DNA of 64,000 bases from NCBI RefSeq assembly GCF_021165955.1, contig NZ_CP088952.1:372001-436000 (forward strand). Reading direction: 5' to 3'. Position numbers and translations under genes: made by a program. The stretch is from Massilia endophytica. Lineage in GTDB: Bacteria > Pseudomonadota > Gammaproteobacteria > Burkholderiales > Burkholderiaceae_D. A model generated the notes under the pieces. The model had not been told where the DNA came from and ran no database searches. It saw nothing but the letters and a program-made list of their open reading frames with translations. Below, in pieces: positions 9,332-18,044 of this stretch; position 1 is the stretch's first letter; every line of letters starts with the position of its first letter.

Positions 9332-10300
9332 TCACCGGGATTTGACGAACGGGATGCCGATGGCTTTCGGCGCCACCGACTTGGCCATCAGGCCCGCCAG
9401 CACAATCACCGTGACCACATACGGCACCATCTGGATCAGCGATCCGGGGATGCGGCCCACCACCGGCAGGTCCACGCCTTCGAGCTGGATCTGCACCGCG
9501 CCGAACAGGCCGAACATGAGGCAGCCGAGGAAGGTGTACACGGGACGCCAGTTGCCGAACACCATGGCCGTCAGCGCCAGGTAGCCCGCGCCCGCCGACA
9601 TGTCGCGCAGGAAGAAGCCGCTCTGCACGATGGCGAGATAGGCGCCCGAGAAGGAGCACAGTACGCCCGCGATCAGCATGGCCGCATAGCGCGTCCATTC
9701 CACCGACACGCCCGCGGCATCCGCCGCATGGGGGTTCTCGCCGCAGGCGCGCAGGCGCAGGCCGAAGCGGGTGTGGTACAGCACCCAGTGCACCAGCGGC
9801 ACCAGCGCGAAGGCGAGGTAGACCAGCACCGAATGGCCGCCAACCAGCTTGGTATAGAACCAGCCCAGTCCCGGCACGTCCGCCACGGCGGCGCTGCCCG
9901 GCAGCACCACGTCGAACAGGCGCGCTTCGCCCAGGTCCGGCGTGCGGCCGCCCTGCTGGAAGAAATACTGCGCCACCACGAAGGTCAGGCCGCTCATGGC
10001 GATGTTGATCGCAATGCCGCCCACCAGCTGGTTGCCTTTCTGCGTAATGGCCACATAGCCCTGCAGCATGGCCAGCGCCACCGATACCGCCATGCCGGCC
10101 AGGATGCCGTACCAGGGGTTCTGCGTGGTGAAGGCCACGGCCGCCGACACGAAGGCCGAGGCAAGGATCTTGCCTTCGAGGCCGATGTCGATCACGCCGG
10201 AGCGTTCTGCGAACAGGCCCGCCATGGCGGCGAAAATCAGTACCGGCGCGTTGCGCACGGTGGAAACGAGGATGCCGCCGAGATGGAGATCTTCGAACAT
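9332..10300 (-). CDS. BMP-type nucleoside ABC transporter, permease 2 (NupQ-like)
   Basis: A 322-aa inner-membrane permease of the branched-chain/ribose-like permease family, close to B. subtilis NupQ (YufQ). Typical blocks are RNAPVLIFAAMAGLFAERSG, VIDIGLEGKIL, KGNQLVGGIAINI, LRACGENPHAADAAGV and GMPFV-like end GIPFVKSR, with about 8-9 hydrophobic segments. It is the last gene of a four-gene operon (binding protein, ATPase, two permeases), starting 4 bases after permease 1. The stop codon lies 13 bases from the IS110 right end, so the insertion is just beyond the operon's 3' end and leaves the gene intact. Confidence 0.92.
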   Translation of the reverse strand: MFEDLHLGGILVSTVRNAPVLIFAAMAGLFAERSGVIDIGLEGKILASAFVSAAVAFTTQNPWYGILAGMAVSVALAMLQGYVAITQKGNQLVGGIAINIAMSGLTFVVAQYFFQQGGRTPDLGEARLFDVVLPGSAAVADVPGLGWFYTKLVGGHSVLVYLAFALVPLVHWVLYHTRFGLRLRACGENPHAADAAGVSVEWTRYAAMLIAGVLCSFSGAYLAIVQSGFFLRDMSAGAGYLALTAMVFGNWRPVYTFLGCLMFGLFGAVQIQLEGVDLPVVGRIPGSLIQMVPYVVTVIVLAGLMAKSVAPKAIGIPFVKSR

Positions 10301-10304
10301 CGCA

Positions 10305-11387
10305 TCAGCCCTTTCTTGCCTTGAGCAGTTTAATGATCGCGGGTGCGTACAGGTTTTCCATCGCGCCGCAGAAGAGGATGATCAGACCCTGAATGAAGAT
10401 GAAGGTCTCGGTCGGGATATTCGGTTTTTCCAGCGAGAGGTCGAAGCCGCCCTGGATCAGCGCGCCGAACAGCACGGAGGACAGGAAGATGCCCACCGGA
10501 TGCTGGCGCCCCATCAGCGCAATGGCGATACCCACGAAGCCCGCGCCGTTGACGAAGCCCAGGCTGAGGTAGTGGGTGGAGCCGAGAATGGAGTTCACCG
10601 AACCCAGGCCCGCCAGGGCGCCGGAGATCAACATCACGACGATGATCATGCCGCTGATTTTCACGCCCGCGTAGTGCGCGGCATGCTTGTTCAGGCCCGT
10701 GGCGCGCAGCTTGTAGCCCCAGGCGGAGCGCCACACCATCACGCCGTAGACCACCAGCGCGGCAATGGCGATCAGGAAGCTGATATTGAGCGGCGTGTCG
10801 CCCAGCGCAGGGATCAGGGTGTTCAGGCGCGGCATCTCGGACGCCACCGAGAAGGCGCGGCTGGCCGTGTTCTGCTCGCCCACCGGAATCATGTACTTTA
10901 CGATGATGAAGTTCATCAGCGAGGCGCAGATGAAGTTGAACATGATCGTGGTCACCACGATATGGCTGCCCCGTTTCGCCTGCAGGTAGCCGGGAATGAA
11001 GCCCCACAGCGCACCGAAGAGGGCGGCGCCGATCATGCCGAGCGGGATCAGGACGATGGCGGGCATCGATGCATCGAAGGCCAGCATGGCCAGCGTGAGC
11101 CCCAGGCCGCCGAAATACATCTGGCCTTCCGCGCCGATATTGAACAGGCCCGCCTGCATTGCGATCGACACGGCCAGGCCGGTGAAGATGAAGGTCGATG
11201 CGTAGAACAGGGTGTAGGACAGCCCTTCGGGATTGACGATGGCGCTGTTGACGAGGATGCGCAGGGAATCCACCGGGTCTTCGCCCAGCAGATGGATCAC
11301 CAGCGCGGCCACCAGCAGCGCGGACAGCAGGTTCAGGATGGGCAGGACGAAACCGGTCGCCCAGCGTGGCATATCGTTAGTGGTCAT
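10305..11387 (-). CDS. BMP-type nucleoside ABC transporter, permease 1 (NupP-like)
   Basis: A 360-aa multi-spanning permease, equivalent to NupP (YufP). Recognisable blocks are AMQAGLFNIGAEGQMYFGGL, ALWGFIPGYLQAKRGSHIVV, TTIMFNFICASLMNF, RATGLNKHAAHYAGVKI and GLGFVGIAIALMGRQHPVGI-like text. It forms a heterodimer with the second permease in the inner membrane. Its ATG overlaps the TGA of the ATPase gene (ATGA at 11384-11387), indicating translational coupling. Confidence 0.92.
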   Translation of the reverse strand: MTTNDMPRWATGFVLPILNLLSALLVAALVIHLLGEDPVDSLRILVNSAIVNPEGLSYTLFYASTFIFTGLAVSIAMQAGLFNIGAEGQMYFGGLGLTLAMLAFDASMPAIVLIPLGMIGAALFGALWGFIPGYLQAKRGSHIVVTTIMFNFICASLMNFIIVKYMIPVGEQNTASRAFSVASEMPRLNTLIPALGDTPLNISFLIAIAALVVYGVMVWRSAWGYKLRATGLNKHAAHYAGVKISGMIIVVMLISGALAGLGSVNSILGSTHYLSLGFVNGAGFVGIAIALMGRQHPVGIFLSSVLFGALIQGGFDLSLEKPNIPTETFIFIQGLIILFCGAMENLYAPAIIKLLKARKG

Positions 11388-12913
11388 GATTTATGCATAC
11401 CCCCCATCAGCAGGCCGATGCGGGTGGTGTCGAATTCGTCGACCGGCAGTTCGCCGGTAATGGCGCCGCCGCACATCACGAGGATGCGGTCGGCCAGCGC
11501 GCGCACTTCTTCCAGCTCCACGGACACGAGCAGGATGGCCACGCCCGCGTCGCGCAAGGCCAGCAGCTGCGTGTGGATGGATTCAATGGTGCCGATGTCC
11601 ACGCCGCGCGTGGGCTGGCCCACGAGCATCAGCTTGGGCTGGGCCAGCACTTCGCGCGCGATCACCACCTTCTGCTGGTTGCCGCCGGAGAGCAGGCCGA
11701 TACGCAGGTCCGGGTTGGGCGGGCGCACGTCGAATTCCTTCAGCAGGCCGGTGCAGCGCTCGGCGATGTGCTTGAAGTCGAACAGGCCCCAGCGGCCTTT
11801 CAGCTGGTCCTGGTAGCCAAGCACCGTGTTCTGCATGACGGAGAAGTTCTTCACCACGCCGTCGCGCAGGCGGTCTTCCGGCACGTGGGCGATGCCCAGG
11901 CGGCGGAAGGCCAGCGGCAGGCCGTCGGCATCGTGGCGCTTGGCGAAGGGCAGGGCCTGGCCCTGGAAATCGACTTCGCCCGAGGTGGGCAGGCGCATGC
12001 CGGACAGGATCTCCATCAACTCGCTCTGGCCGTTGCCGGACACGCCCGCGATGGCCACGATTTCGCCCGCGCGCAGCGTGAAGTTGATGTTGGAGAGCAG
12101 GCTCACGCCCGTGGAATCCTTCAGCTGGAGATTGCGCACCTCCAGCACCGGCGCGCCCGGCTTGTACGGCGCGCGTGGCAGGTTGTTCTCGATGGGGCGG
12201 CCCACCATCATGTTCGCCAGTTCTTCCTTCGAGGTCTGCGCAGTTGCCACGGCGCCGGCCACGCGGCCGCCGCGCATCACCGTCACGGTGTCGGTGATGT
12301 CCATGATCTCCTGCAGCTTGTGCGTGATCAGGATGATGGTCTTGCCCTGCTCCTTGAACAGCTTCAGGATCTGGAACAGCGATTCCGTCTCCTGCGCGGT
12401 CAGCACGGCGGTGGGCTCGTCCAGGATCAGGATATTGGCGCTGCGGTAGATCTGCTTGAGGATCTCCACGCGCTGCTGCGCGCCGACGGACAGGTCGTGG
12501 ATGGTGGCCAGGGGATCGACGTCCAGGCGGTAGCGCTCGCAGATTTCGCGCAGCTTCGCTTCCACGGCGGCGCGCTTGGGCTGCAGGCGGAAGCCGCCTT
12601 CCGTGCCCAGCATCACGTTGTCGAGCACCGTCATGTTCTCGACCAGCATGAAGTGCTGGTGCACCATGCCGATGCCCAGTTCGATGGCCTGGTGGCTGGA
12701 GCGGATCTGCTGGGCTTTGCCGTCCAGCAGGATCTCGCCGCTGTCGGCATGGTAGTAGCCGTACAGGATGCTCATCAGGGTCGACTTGCCCGCGCCGTTC
12801 TCGCCCACGAGGCCGTGGATGGCGCCCTTGGCGACGGCAAAGCTCACGTCGGCATTGGCCTGCACCGCCCCGAAGCGTTTCGAGATGCCGCGGAATTCTA
12901 CAGCTGGCTGCAT
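11384..12913 (-). CDS. BMP-type nucleoside ABC transporter, twin ATPase (NupO-like)
   Basis: A 509-aa ATPase with two ABC domains, energising nucleoside import. Domain 1: Walker A GLVGENGAGKSTLMS, signature LSVGAQQRVEI, Walker B ILILDEPTAVLT. Domain 2: a degenerate Walker A GVSGNGQSELMEIL, signature LLSGGNQQKVVIARE and LMLVGQPTRGVDIG. This is the sugar/nucleoside CUT2-like layout in which the second site lacks the Walker lysine. No Shine-Dalgarno is visible before the ATG, and a terminator-like hairpin separates it from the binding-protein gene, so it is probably expressed at a lower level than the binding protein. Confidence 0.94.
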   Translation of the reverse strand: MQPAVEFRGISKRFGAVQANADVSFAVAKGAIHGLVGENGAGKSTLMSILYGYYHADSGEILLDGKAQQIRSSHQAIELGIGMVHQHFMLVENMTVLDNVMLGTEGGFRLQPKRAAVEAKLREICERYRLDVDPLATIHDLSVGAQQRVEILKQIYRSANILILDEPTAVLTAQETESLFQILKLFKEQGKTIILITHKLQEIMDITDTVTVMRGGRVAGAVATAQTSKEELANMMVGRPIENNLPRAPYKPGAPVLEVRNLQLKDSTGVSLLSNINFTLRAGEIVAIAGVSGNGQSELMEILSGMRLPTSGEVDFQGQALPFAKRHDADGLPLAFRRLGIAHVPEDRLRDGVVKNFSVMQNTVLGYQDQLKGRWGLFDFKHIAERCTGLLKEFDVRPPNPDLRIGLLSGGNQQKVVIAREVLAQPKLMLVGQPTRGVDIGTIESIHTQLLALRDAGVAILLVSVELEEVRALADRILVMCGGAITGELPVDEFDTTRIGLLMGGMHKS

Positions 12914-12938
12914 AGGATTTTCAGGAGTTTATTTACTG

Positions 12939-12973
12939 AAAAACGCGCCGGCGGGAAGCCCGCTCGGCGCGTT
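12939..12973 (-). terminator. Intercistronic terminator/attenuator between binding protein and ATPase genes
   Basis: On the minus strand a stem of 9 bp (CGGCGCGTT/AACGCGCCG, 12965-12973 with 12942-12950) extends into a 5-bp GCGGG/CCCGC inner stem with a 3-base loop, followed by five T residues. It sits 20 bases after the binding-protein stop codon. Such elements typically stop part of the transcription and protect the upstream mRNA, giving excess binding protein over ATPase and permeases. Confidence 0.75.
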
Positions 12974-12993
12974 CTGTCTTTATCGCGTGGAAA

Positions 12994-13989
12994 TCAGACC
13001 GGGCAGTTGCCGGTTGCGCGGATGTCGATGACCTTGATCTTGCCGTCGATGATGTCCTTGCGCGCGCCCAGGACCTTCTTCTCGATCTCGGGGGTGATCA
13101 GCTTGCGGTTGTACTGGTCCAGGGTCCAGTCCACGCCGCCTTCCTTGATGCCCTTGGCGGAAATGCCGGGCTTCCAGGTGCCGTTCTTGATCTGCATGAA
13201 GCTGTCATACACGGCGTTGTCCACGCGCTTGACCATGGAGGTCAGGATGGTGCCCGGGTGCAGGTGGTTCTGGTTCGAATCCACGCCGATGCCCAGCTTG
13301 CCCTTTTCCTTGGCCATGGAGAGAGTGCCCAGGCCGGAACCGCCGGCCACGGCGAACACCACGTCCACGCCGCGCTCGAACTGCGAGCGCGCCAGTTCGC
13401 CGCCCTTGGCCGGATCGTTCCATGCCGCCGCGGTGGTGCCCACCATGTTCTGCAGGACTTCCACTTTCTTGTCGGTCGCTTTCGCGCCCTGGGTGTAGCC
13501 GCAGGCGAAGGCGCGGATCAGGGGAATGTCCACGCCCCCCACGAAGCCCAGCTTCTTGGTCTTGGAGGCCATGGCCGCGGCCACGCCCACCAGGTAGGAG
13601 CCTTCCTCTTCCTTGAAGGTGATGGAGTTCACGTTCGGCGCGTTCACCACGCCGTCGATCAGCACGAAGCGCACGTTCGGGAACTCCTTGGCGACCTTCT
13701 GCACGGCCTGGGTCTGGGAGAAGCCGATGGAGGCGATCAGGTCCATCTTCTTGCGGGCCAGGCCGCGCAGAATCTGTTCGGCCTGGGTGTCGCTGCTGGC
13801 CTGGGCTTCCAGGAAGTTGATCTTGGTTTCGGTGCGGAAGCGCGAGGCGCCCTCGAAGGCCGACTGGCTGAAGGATTTGTCGAACTTGCCGCCGGCATCA
13901 TAGACGACGGCCAGCTTCGGATCCGCCGCGAAAGCGCTGGCCGAGACCGCAACAGCGGACAACATCGTCAAAAGTTGTTTGATTTTCAT
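12994..13989 (-). CDS. BMP-family nucleoside-binding protein (BmpA/PnrA/NupN-like)
   Basis: A 331-aa periplasmic binding protein of the basic membrane protein (BMP) family, whose characterised members bind purine or pyrimidine nucleosides. The signal peptide ends SASAFA; there is no lipobox Cys, so it is a free periplasmic protein rather than a lipoprotein. Family motifs are LAVVYDAGGKFDKSFSQSAF, DLIASIGFSQTQAV, FKEEEGSYLVGVAAAMASKT, GFVGGVDIPLIRAF, GVDVVFAVAGGSGLG and GVDSNQNHLHPG. An AGGAG lies upstream of the start. It is the first gene of the ABC operon, divergent from a TonB receptor. Confidence 0.94.
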   Translation of the reverse strand: MKIKQLLTMLSAVAVSASAFAADPKLAVVYDAGGKFDKSFSQSAFEGASRFRTETKINFLEAQASSDTQAEQILRGLARKKMDLIASIGFSQTQAVQKVAKEFPNVRFVLIDGVVNAPNVNSITFKEEEGSYLVGVAAAMASKTKKLGFVGGVDIPLIRAFACGYTQGAKATDKKVEVLQNMVGTTAAAWNDPAKGGELARSQFERGVDVVFAVAGGSGLGTLSMAKEKGKLGIGVDSNQNHLHPGTILTSMVKRVDNAVYDSFMQIKNGTWKPGISAKGIKEGGVDWTLDQYNRKLITPEIEKKVLGARKDIIDGKIKVIDIRATGNCPV

Positions 13990-14485
13990 GAATGGGCTCC
14001 TGGAAGTTCGTTATTGTATAGTTTTTGCGGACGAAACATCTACTTAACGACCCGTTTTCACCTTCGGCAGACAGGTTTTTAGAGTTGTTGCTCAGCCTGC
14101 TAAAACGGCAAGGATATTTTGCGCTGCATCAAATGCGCGCCGCTTTGCCGCCTCCGTGGAACCCGCTTGTAGCGTTCTCACAACAGCCTGTCTCCATCTT
14201 TTCTTAAGGTGCTGCGTTGTTTTTTTGTGCATCCGCAGCGCGCCTTCGCCCCGCCGTTTTTGGCGCTCTCCTCTGAACGGGCGCCATTTGCAGCGAACAG
14301 GGCAGTTCGCAACTATGCAGCAGGGTGATTTGTATGACAAATACGTTTTTGCTTGGCTATTTATTCGCGCGACATCTTAATAAAGATTCCATGTTAGTAA
14401 TTTGTGGTTGTTGTGCTTTCTGCTAGCATTGCCCTTTATGGTCCTTCGGGACGGCTGAGATCACCCACATTAAGGAGTTTGCTGA
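13990..14485. other. 496-base intergenic region between two divergent transport genes
   Basis: AT-richer than its surroundings and with no convincing gene; the short open frames in it lack homology-like features and ribosome sites. It must hold promoters for the BMP transporter (minus) and TonB receptor (plus). A TATACAAT stretch about 30 bases upstream of the binding-protein start could be a -10 on the minus strand. A GTCC-TTCG-GGAC hairpin (about 14441-14452) lies in the leader of the receptor. Confidence 0.6.
14402..14429 (+). promoter_or_regulatory. Candidate extended -10 promoter for TonB receptor
   Basis: TAGCAT (14424-14429) is preceded by TGC, giving an extended -10, with a weak -35 TTGTGG (14402-14407) 16 bases upstream. 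It lies 56 bases before the receptor start codon. This is a pattern match only. Confidence 0.4.
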
Positions 14486-16738
14486 ATGAAGACGACGCTG
14501 CGCTACGCACAACGTACCCTCATGGCACTGGCCATCGCCGGCGCCTTCCCGCTGCAAGGCATGGCCCAGGAAGCCGCCGCGCCGCAGGCCGAGAAGACCG
14601 AAAAAGGCCAGCTGGAAACCGTGATCGTGACCGCGCAGCGCCGCGCCGAGAACATCAAGGACGTGCCGATGTCCATCGCCACCGTGAAGGGCGACAAGCT
14701 GGACGTGCTGGTCTCCGGCGGCCAGGACATCCGTTTCCTGAACGGCCGTTCGCCTTCCGTGGCTGTCGAGTCCGATTACGGCCGTACCTTCCCGCGCTTC
14801 TATATCCGCGGCCTGGGCAACACCGACTTCGACCTGAACGCCTCGCAGCCTGTGGGCCTGGTGATGGACGACATCGTGCAGGAAAACCCGATGCTGAAGG
14901 GCTTCCCCGTGTTCGACGTGGACCAGGTGGAAGTGCTGCGCGGCCCGCAGGGCACCCTGTTCGGCCGTAACTCCCCGGCCGGCGTGATCAAGTTCGATTC
15001 CGCCAAGCCCGTGTTCCGCCAGGAAGGCTATGTGAACGCCGGCGCGGGCAAGGATGGCGTGATCAATGTGGACGGCGCCTGGAACGTGCCGGTCAGCGAT
15101 ACCGTGGCCCTGCGCTTCTCGGGCCAGAGCCAGCACCGCGACGACCGCGTGCACAACCCGCGTCCGACCGGCACCAAGGACTTCGAGGGCTACAAGGACA
15201 ACGCCGCCCGCGTGCAGATGCTGATCAAGCCGAGCAAGGACTTCAGCGCCCTGCTGAACGTGCACGCCCGCGACATGGACGGCACCGCCACCCTGTTCCG
15301 CGCCAATATCCTGAAGAAGGGCACCAACGACCTGGTGGACAACTTCGACTACGGCAGCTACCCGACTGACGGCGTCAACGAGCAGTGGCTGAAGAACAAG
15401 GGCGCCAACCTGCGCCTGCGCTACGAGCTGCCGGGCATGACCCTGCACTCGATCACCGGCTGGGAGAAGCTGGACTTCTTCAGCCGCGCCGACGTGGACG
15501 GCGGCTACGGCGCCTCCTACGCGCCGCCGATGGGCCCCGGCTTCATCCCCTTCGTCGTTGAAACGGCCGACCTGATCCCGAACCACAAGCAGATCTCGCA
15601 GGAATTCCGCGCCGAGTCGAACACCAAGGATCCGCTGCAGTGGATCGCGGGCGTGTTCTACTTCAAGGAAGACATCCAGATCGACAGTATCTCCTTCAAC
15701 TCCCTGGCTCCGGGCAATCCGCAGAATTCCGATTATGCGACCCAGACCCAGAACGCCAAGTCCTGGGCCGTCTTCGGTTCCGTGAACTATGCCGTGAACG
15801 AGAAGCTGAAACTGCGCGGCGGCCTGCGCTACACCAGCGACAAGAAGGACTTCGTCGCCCAGCGTATCCAGACCGACGGCCGTTCCTACCTGCCGCTGCA
15901 CGACGATTCGAGCAACATCAGCTGGGACGCCAGCGGCACCTATATCCTGAACAAGGACACCAACGTGTTCGCCCGTATCGCCACCGGCTACCGCGCGCCG
16001 TCCATGCAGGGCCGCCTGTTCGGCCTGGACAGCAAACCCTCCATCGCAGGCGCCGAGAAAGTGCTGTCCTATGAAGCCGGCGTGAAGCAGGACCTGTTCA
16101 ACCGCCGCGCGCGCATGAGCGCCACCGTCTTCCACTACCGCGTGAAGGACAAGCAGCTGACCGCCGGTTCGGGCACCGTGAACATGAACCAGCTGATCAA
16201 CGCAGACAAGGCCGTCGGCCAGGGCGTGGAACTGGACTTCCAGGCCAACCTGTCGGACAGCCTGAGCGCCACCTTCGGCACCAGCTACAACGACACTGAG
16301 ATCAAGGACGCCGACCTGTACGCCCAGCCTTGCGGCGGCGGCTGCACGGTGACCGACCAGATCAAGTACCTGGGCGGCACCCCGGTCGCCCTGATCAACG
16401 GCAACCCGCTGCCGCGCGCACCGAAGTGGCAGCACAACTTCACCCTGAAGTACAGCGCGCCCGTGGCGGACGGCGAGTTCTACGCCTTCACCGACTGGGC
16501 TTACCGCTCGACCTACAACTTCTTCCTGTATGAAGCGGTGGAGTACAAGGCCAAGCACCTGCTGGAAGGCGGCCTGCGCGTGGGCTACAAGTGGGGCGAC
16601 GGCAAGTACGACCTGGCCCTGTACGGCCGCAACATCACCGACAAGGTGCAGTCCCTGGGCGCCATCGACTTCAACAACATGACCGGCATCGTGAACGAAC
16701 CGCGCACCTACGGCGTGCAGTTCCGCATGAACTTCTAA
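14486..16738 (+). CDS. TonB-dependent receptor
   Basis: A complete 750-aa TonB-dependent outer-membrane receptor. It has a signal peptide ending GMAQ, a TonB box LETVIVTAQRRAEN, a plug with RFYIRGLGNTDF, VDQVEVLRGPQGTLFGRNSP and AGVIKF, and a beta-barrel ending GVQFRMNF with the terminal aromatic residue needed for assembly. AAGGAG precedes the ATG. Divergent from a nucleoside ABC importer and near nucleoside catabolic genes, it is a reasonable candidate for outer-membrane passage of nucleosides or oligonucleotides, but the sequence itself does not show the substrate. Confidence 0.95.
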   Translation: MKTTLRYAQRTLMALAIAGAFPLQGMAQEAAAPQAEKTEKGQLETVIVTAQRRAENIKDVPMSIATVKGDKLDVLVSGGQDIRFLNGRSPSVAVESDYGRTFPRFYIRGLGNTDFDLNASQPVGLVMDDIVQENPMLKGFPVFDVDQVEVLRGPQGTLFGRNSPAGVIKFDSAKPVFRQEGYVNAGAGKDGVINVDGAWNVPVSDTVALRFSGQSQHRDDRVHNPRPTGTKDFEGYKDNAARVQMLIKPSKDFSALLNVHARDMDGTATLFRANILKKGTNDLVDNFDYGSYPTDGVNEQWLKNKGANLRLRYELPGMTLHSITGWEKLDFFSRADVDGGYGASYAPPMGPGFIPFVVETADLIPNHKQISQEFRAESNTKDPLQWIAGVFYFKEDIQIDSISFNSLAPGNPQNSDYATQTQNAKSWAVFGSVNYAVNEKLKLRGGLRYTSDKKDFVAQRIQTDGRSYLPLHDDSSNISWDASGTYILNKDTNVFARIATGYRAPSMQGRLFGLDSKPSIAGAEKVLSYEAGVKQDLFNRRARMSATVFHYRVKDKQLTAGSGTVNMNQLINADKAVGQGVELDFQANLSDSLSATFGTSYNDTEIKDADLYAQPCGGGCTVTDQIKYLGGTPVALINGNPLPRAPKWQHNFTLKYSAPVADGEFYAFTDWAYRSTYNFFLYEAVEYKAKHLLEGGLRVGYKWGDGKYDLALYGRNITDKVQSLGAIDFNNMTGIVNEPRTYGVQFRMNF

Positions 16739-16754
16739 GCCGTCCTGTTCCTGC

Positions 16755-16790
16755 AAAAGCCCGCGCAGCGAAAGCTGCGCGGGCTTTTTT
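16755..16790 (+). terminator. Strong (bidirectional) terminator
   Basis: Perfect 15-bp stem AAAAGCCCGCGCAGC / GCTGCGCGGGCTTTT with a GAAA tetraloop, followed by further T. It serves the TonB receptor (stop at 16738) and, because the left arm is A-rich, could also stop transcription of the convergent kinase gene. Confidence 0.93.
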
Positions 16791-16803
16791 CATGGCGCCG
16801 TGC

Positions 16804-17961
16804 TCAATGCTGGGAGGCGCGCTGCCACTTGGCGCGGCGCTCGGATGCGGCGGGAATGGCCTGCCGCGGCAGCTCCAGGCTGACCGTGGTGCCGTTTTCC
16901 GCGGAGCTGTCGATGTTGATCGAGCCGCCATGCGATTCGGCCACGTTCTTCACGAAGGCAAGGCCGAGGCCCCAGCCGTGCACCTTGGCGCACTGGCTTC
17001 CCCGGCGGAACATCAGGAAGTGCTCGGCGATCTGGTCCGGCGGTATGGGCTTGCCCATATTGTGCACCGACAGCGTCACCTGCTCGTCGCGGGGCTGCAC
17101 GGCGACGGTAATCGGCGTGTCGCGCTGGCCATACTTGACCGCGTTGCGTATCAGGTTCTCCAGCGCGCGGCGCAGGGACTGCCCGCACCAGAAGCCGCGC
17201 GCCTCCTCGCCCAGTATCAGGTAGCCGCCCGAATGAAGGGGCGCGTCGCGCACCACGTCGTGCACCAGGTCCATGAGTTCCAGGTCGCCCGGCTGGATCG
17301 GCAGGTACTCGCTGCTGTGCAGGGCGGCTGTGTCCAGCATTTCGCGCAGCATCTGGTCGGCCCGGTCCAGGTTCTTGCGCATGGCGGCGGCCAGCATGGC
17401 AATGCGTGCGGCATCGGCGTCCGCATCGAGCATGGAGATTGCGCTCATGATGACCGAGAGCGGAGTGCGCAGGTCGTGGGCCAGGGTGGCGATATAGTTC
17501 GTGCGGAAGGCGGCCTGCGCAGCCGAATAGGCGCTGATGGACTCCAGCACAGCGCTGTCGATGGAGCCGTTGATCAGGGCGCGCTGCTCGCGGTCCAGGG
17601 CCAGGCCCAGGCGCTCGCTCACGTCGAACAGGCTGTCGCGGAACAGCTGGTATTCGTGCGCAATGTCCTGGGGGCGGTAGTCGGTCATGCGGGCGCGTTC
17701 GCTGCCATGCGCCATGGCAATACTCGAATTACTGCTGGCCAGGTTGCGCGGATGGCCGGGTGAAATGGCCTCGACGAGATTCTGCAGGAAAACGGGCATC
17801 GTATTGATGAGGATAGGGTGGGCCATGTCGGCCATGCCTTCCACCTCGCGGCGCACGCGCTCGGACCATTCGCCGATGATGGCATCGCTCATGCCGAGCA
17901 GCCTGCGGGCGGCGGGAGTGAGGTGCCTGTCTGGGACGTCCTGGTCCGTACCGATCTGCAT
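16804..17961 (-). CDS. Orphan sensor histidine kinase with RsbRD-like N-terminus
   Basis: A 385-aa soluble histidine kinase. Residues 1-150 are helical with no membrane span and resemble the RsbRD N-terminal sensor (RRLLGMSDAIIGEWSERVR, YRPQDIAHEYQLFRDSLF). The HisKA phospho-acceptor is His162 in LAHDLRTPLS. The HATPase domain shows LIRNAVKYG, VHNMGKPIPPD and GWGLGLAFVKNVAESHGG. No response regulator gene is adjacent, so its partner must be encoded elsewhere. It is convergent with the TonB receptor and upstream of nothing in its own direction except the terminator. Confidence 0.9.
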   Translation of the reverse strand: MQIGTDQDVPDRHLTPAARRLLGMSDAIIGEWSERVRREVEGMADMAHPILINTMPVFLQNLVEAISPGHPRNLASSNSSIAMAHGSERARMTDYRPQDIAHEYQLFRDSLFDVSERLGLALDREQRALINGSIDSAVLESISAYSAAQAAFRTNYIATLAHDLRTPLSVIMSAISMLDADADAARIAMLAAAMRKNLDRADQMLREMLDTAALHSSEYLPIQPGDLELMDLVHDVVRDAPLHSGGYLILGEEARGFWCGQSLRRALENLIRNAVKYGQRDTPITVAVQPRDEQVTLSVHNMGKPIPPDQIAEHFLMFRRGSQCAKVHGWGLGLAFVKNVAESHGGSINIDSSAENGTTVSLELPRQAIPAASERRAKWQRASQH

Positions 17962-18044
17962 CGTGGCCTCGCATCATGGTTGCGGAAGCCAGCTTAACGT
18001 GGCGCGGCGCGCAGAACTGCGCGCCGCTTAACATAAAACGCGGC

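Noticed and set aside
14092..14340. 82-codon open frame on the minus strand in the transporter intergenic region
   Set aside because: No ribosome site, no family, basic shadow-like composition, and it overlaps the likely promoter area.
14441..14480. Possible TPP riboswitch before the TonB receptor (GGCTGAGATCACCC)
   Set aside because: Only the CTGAGA-like core is present; the ACCTGAT...GGGTAATGCCAGCG-type second half is missing.
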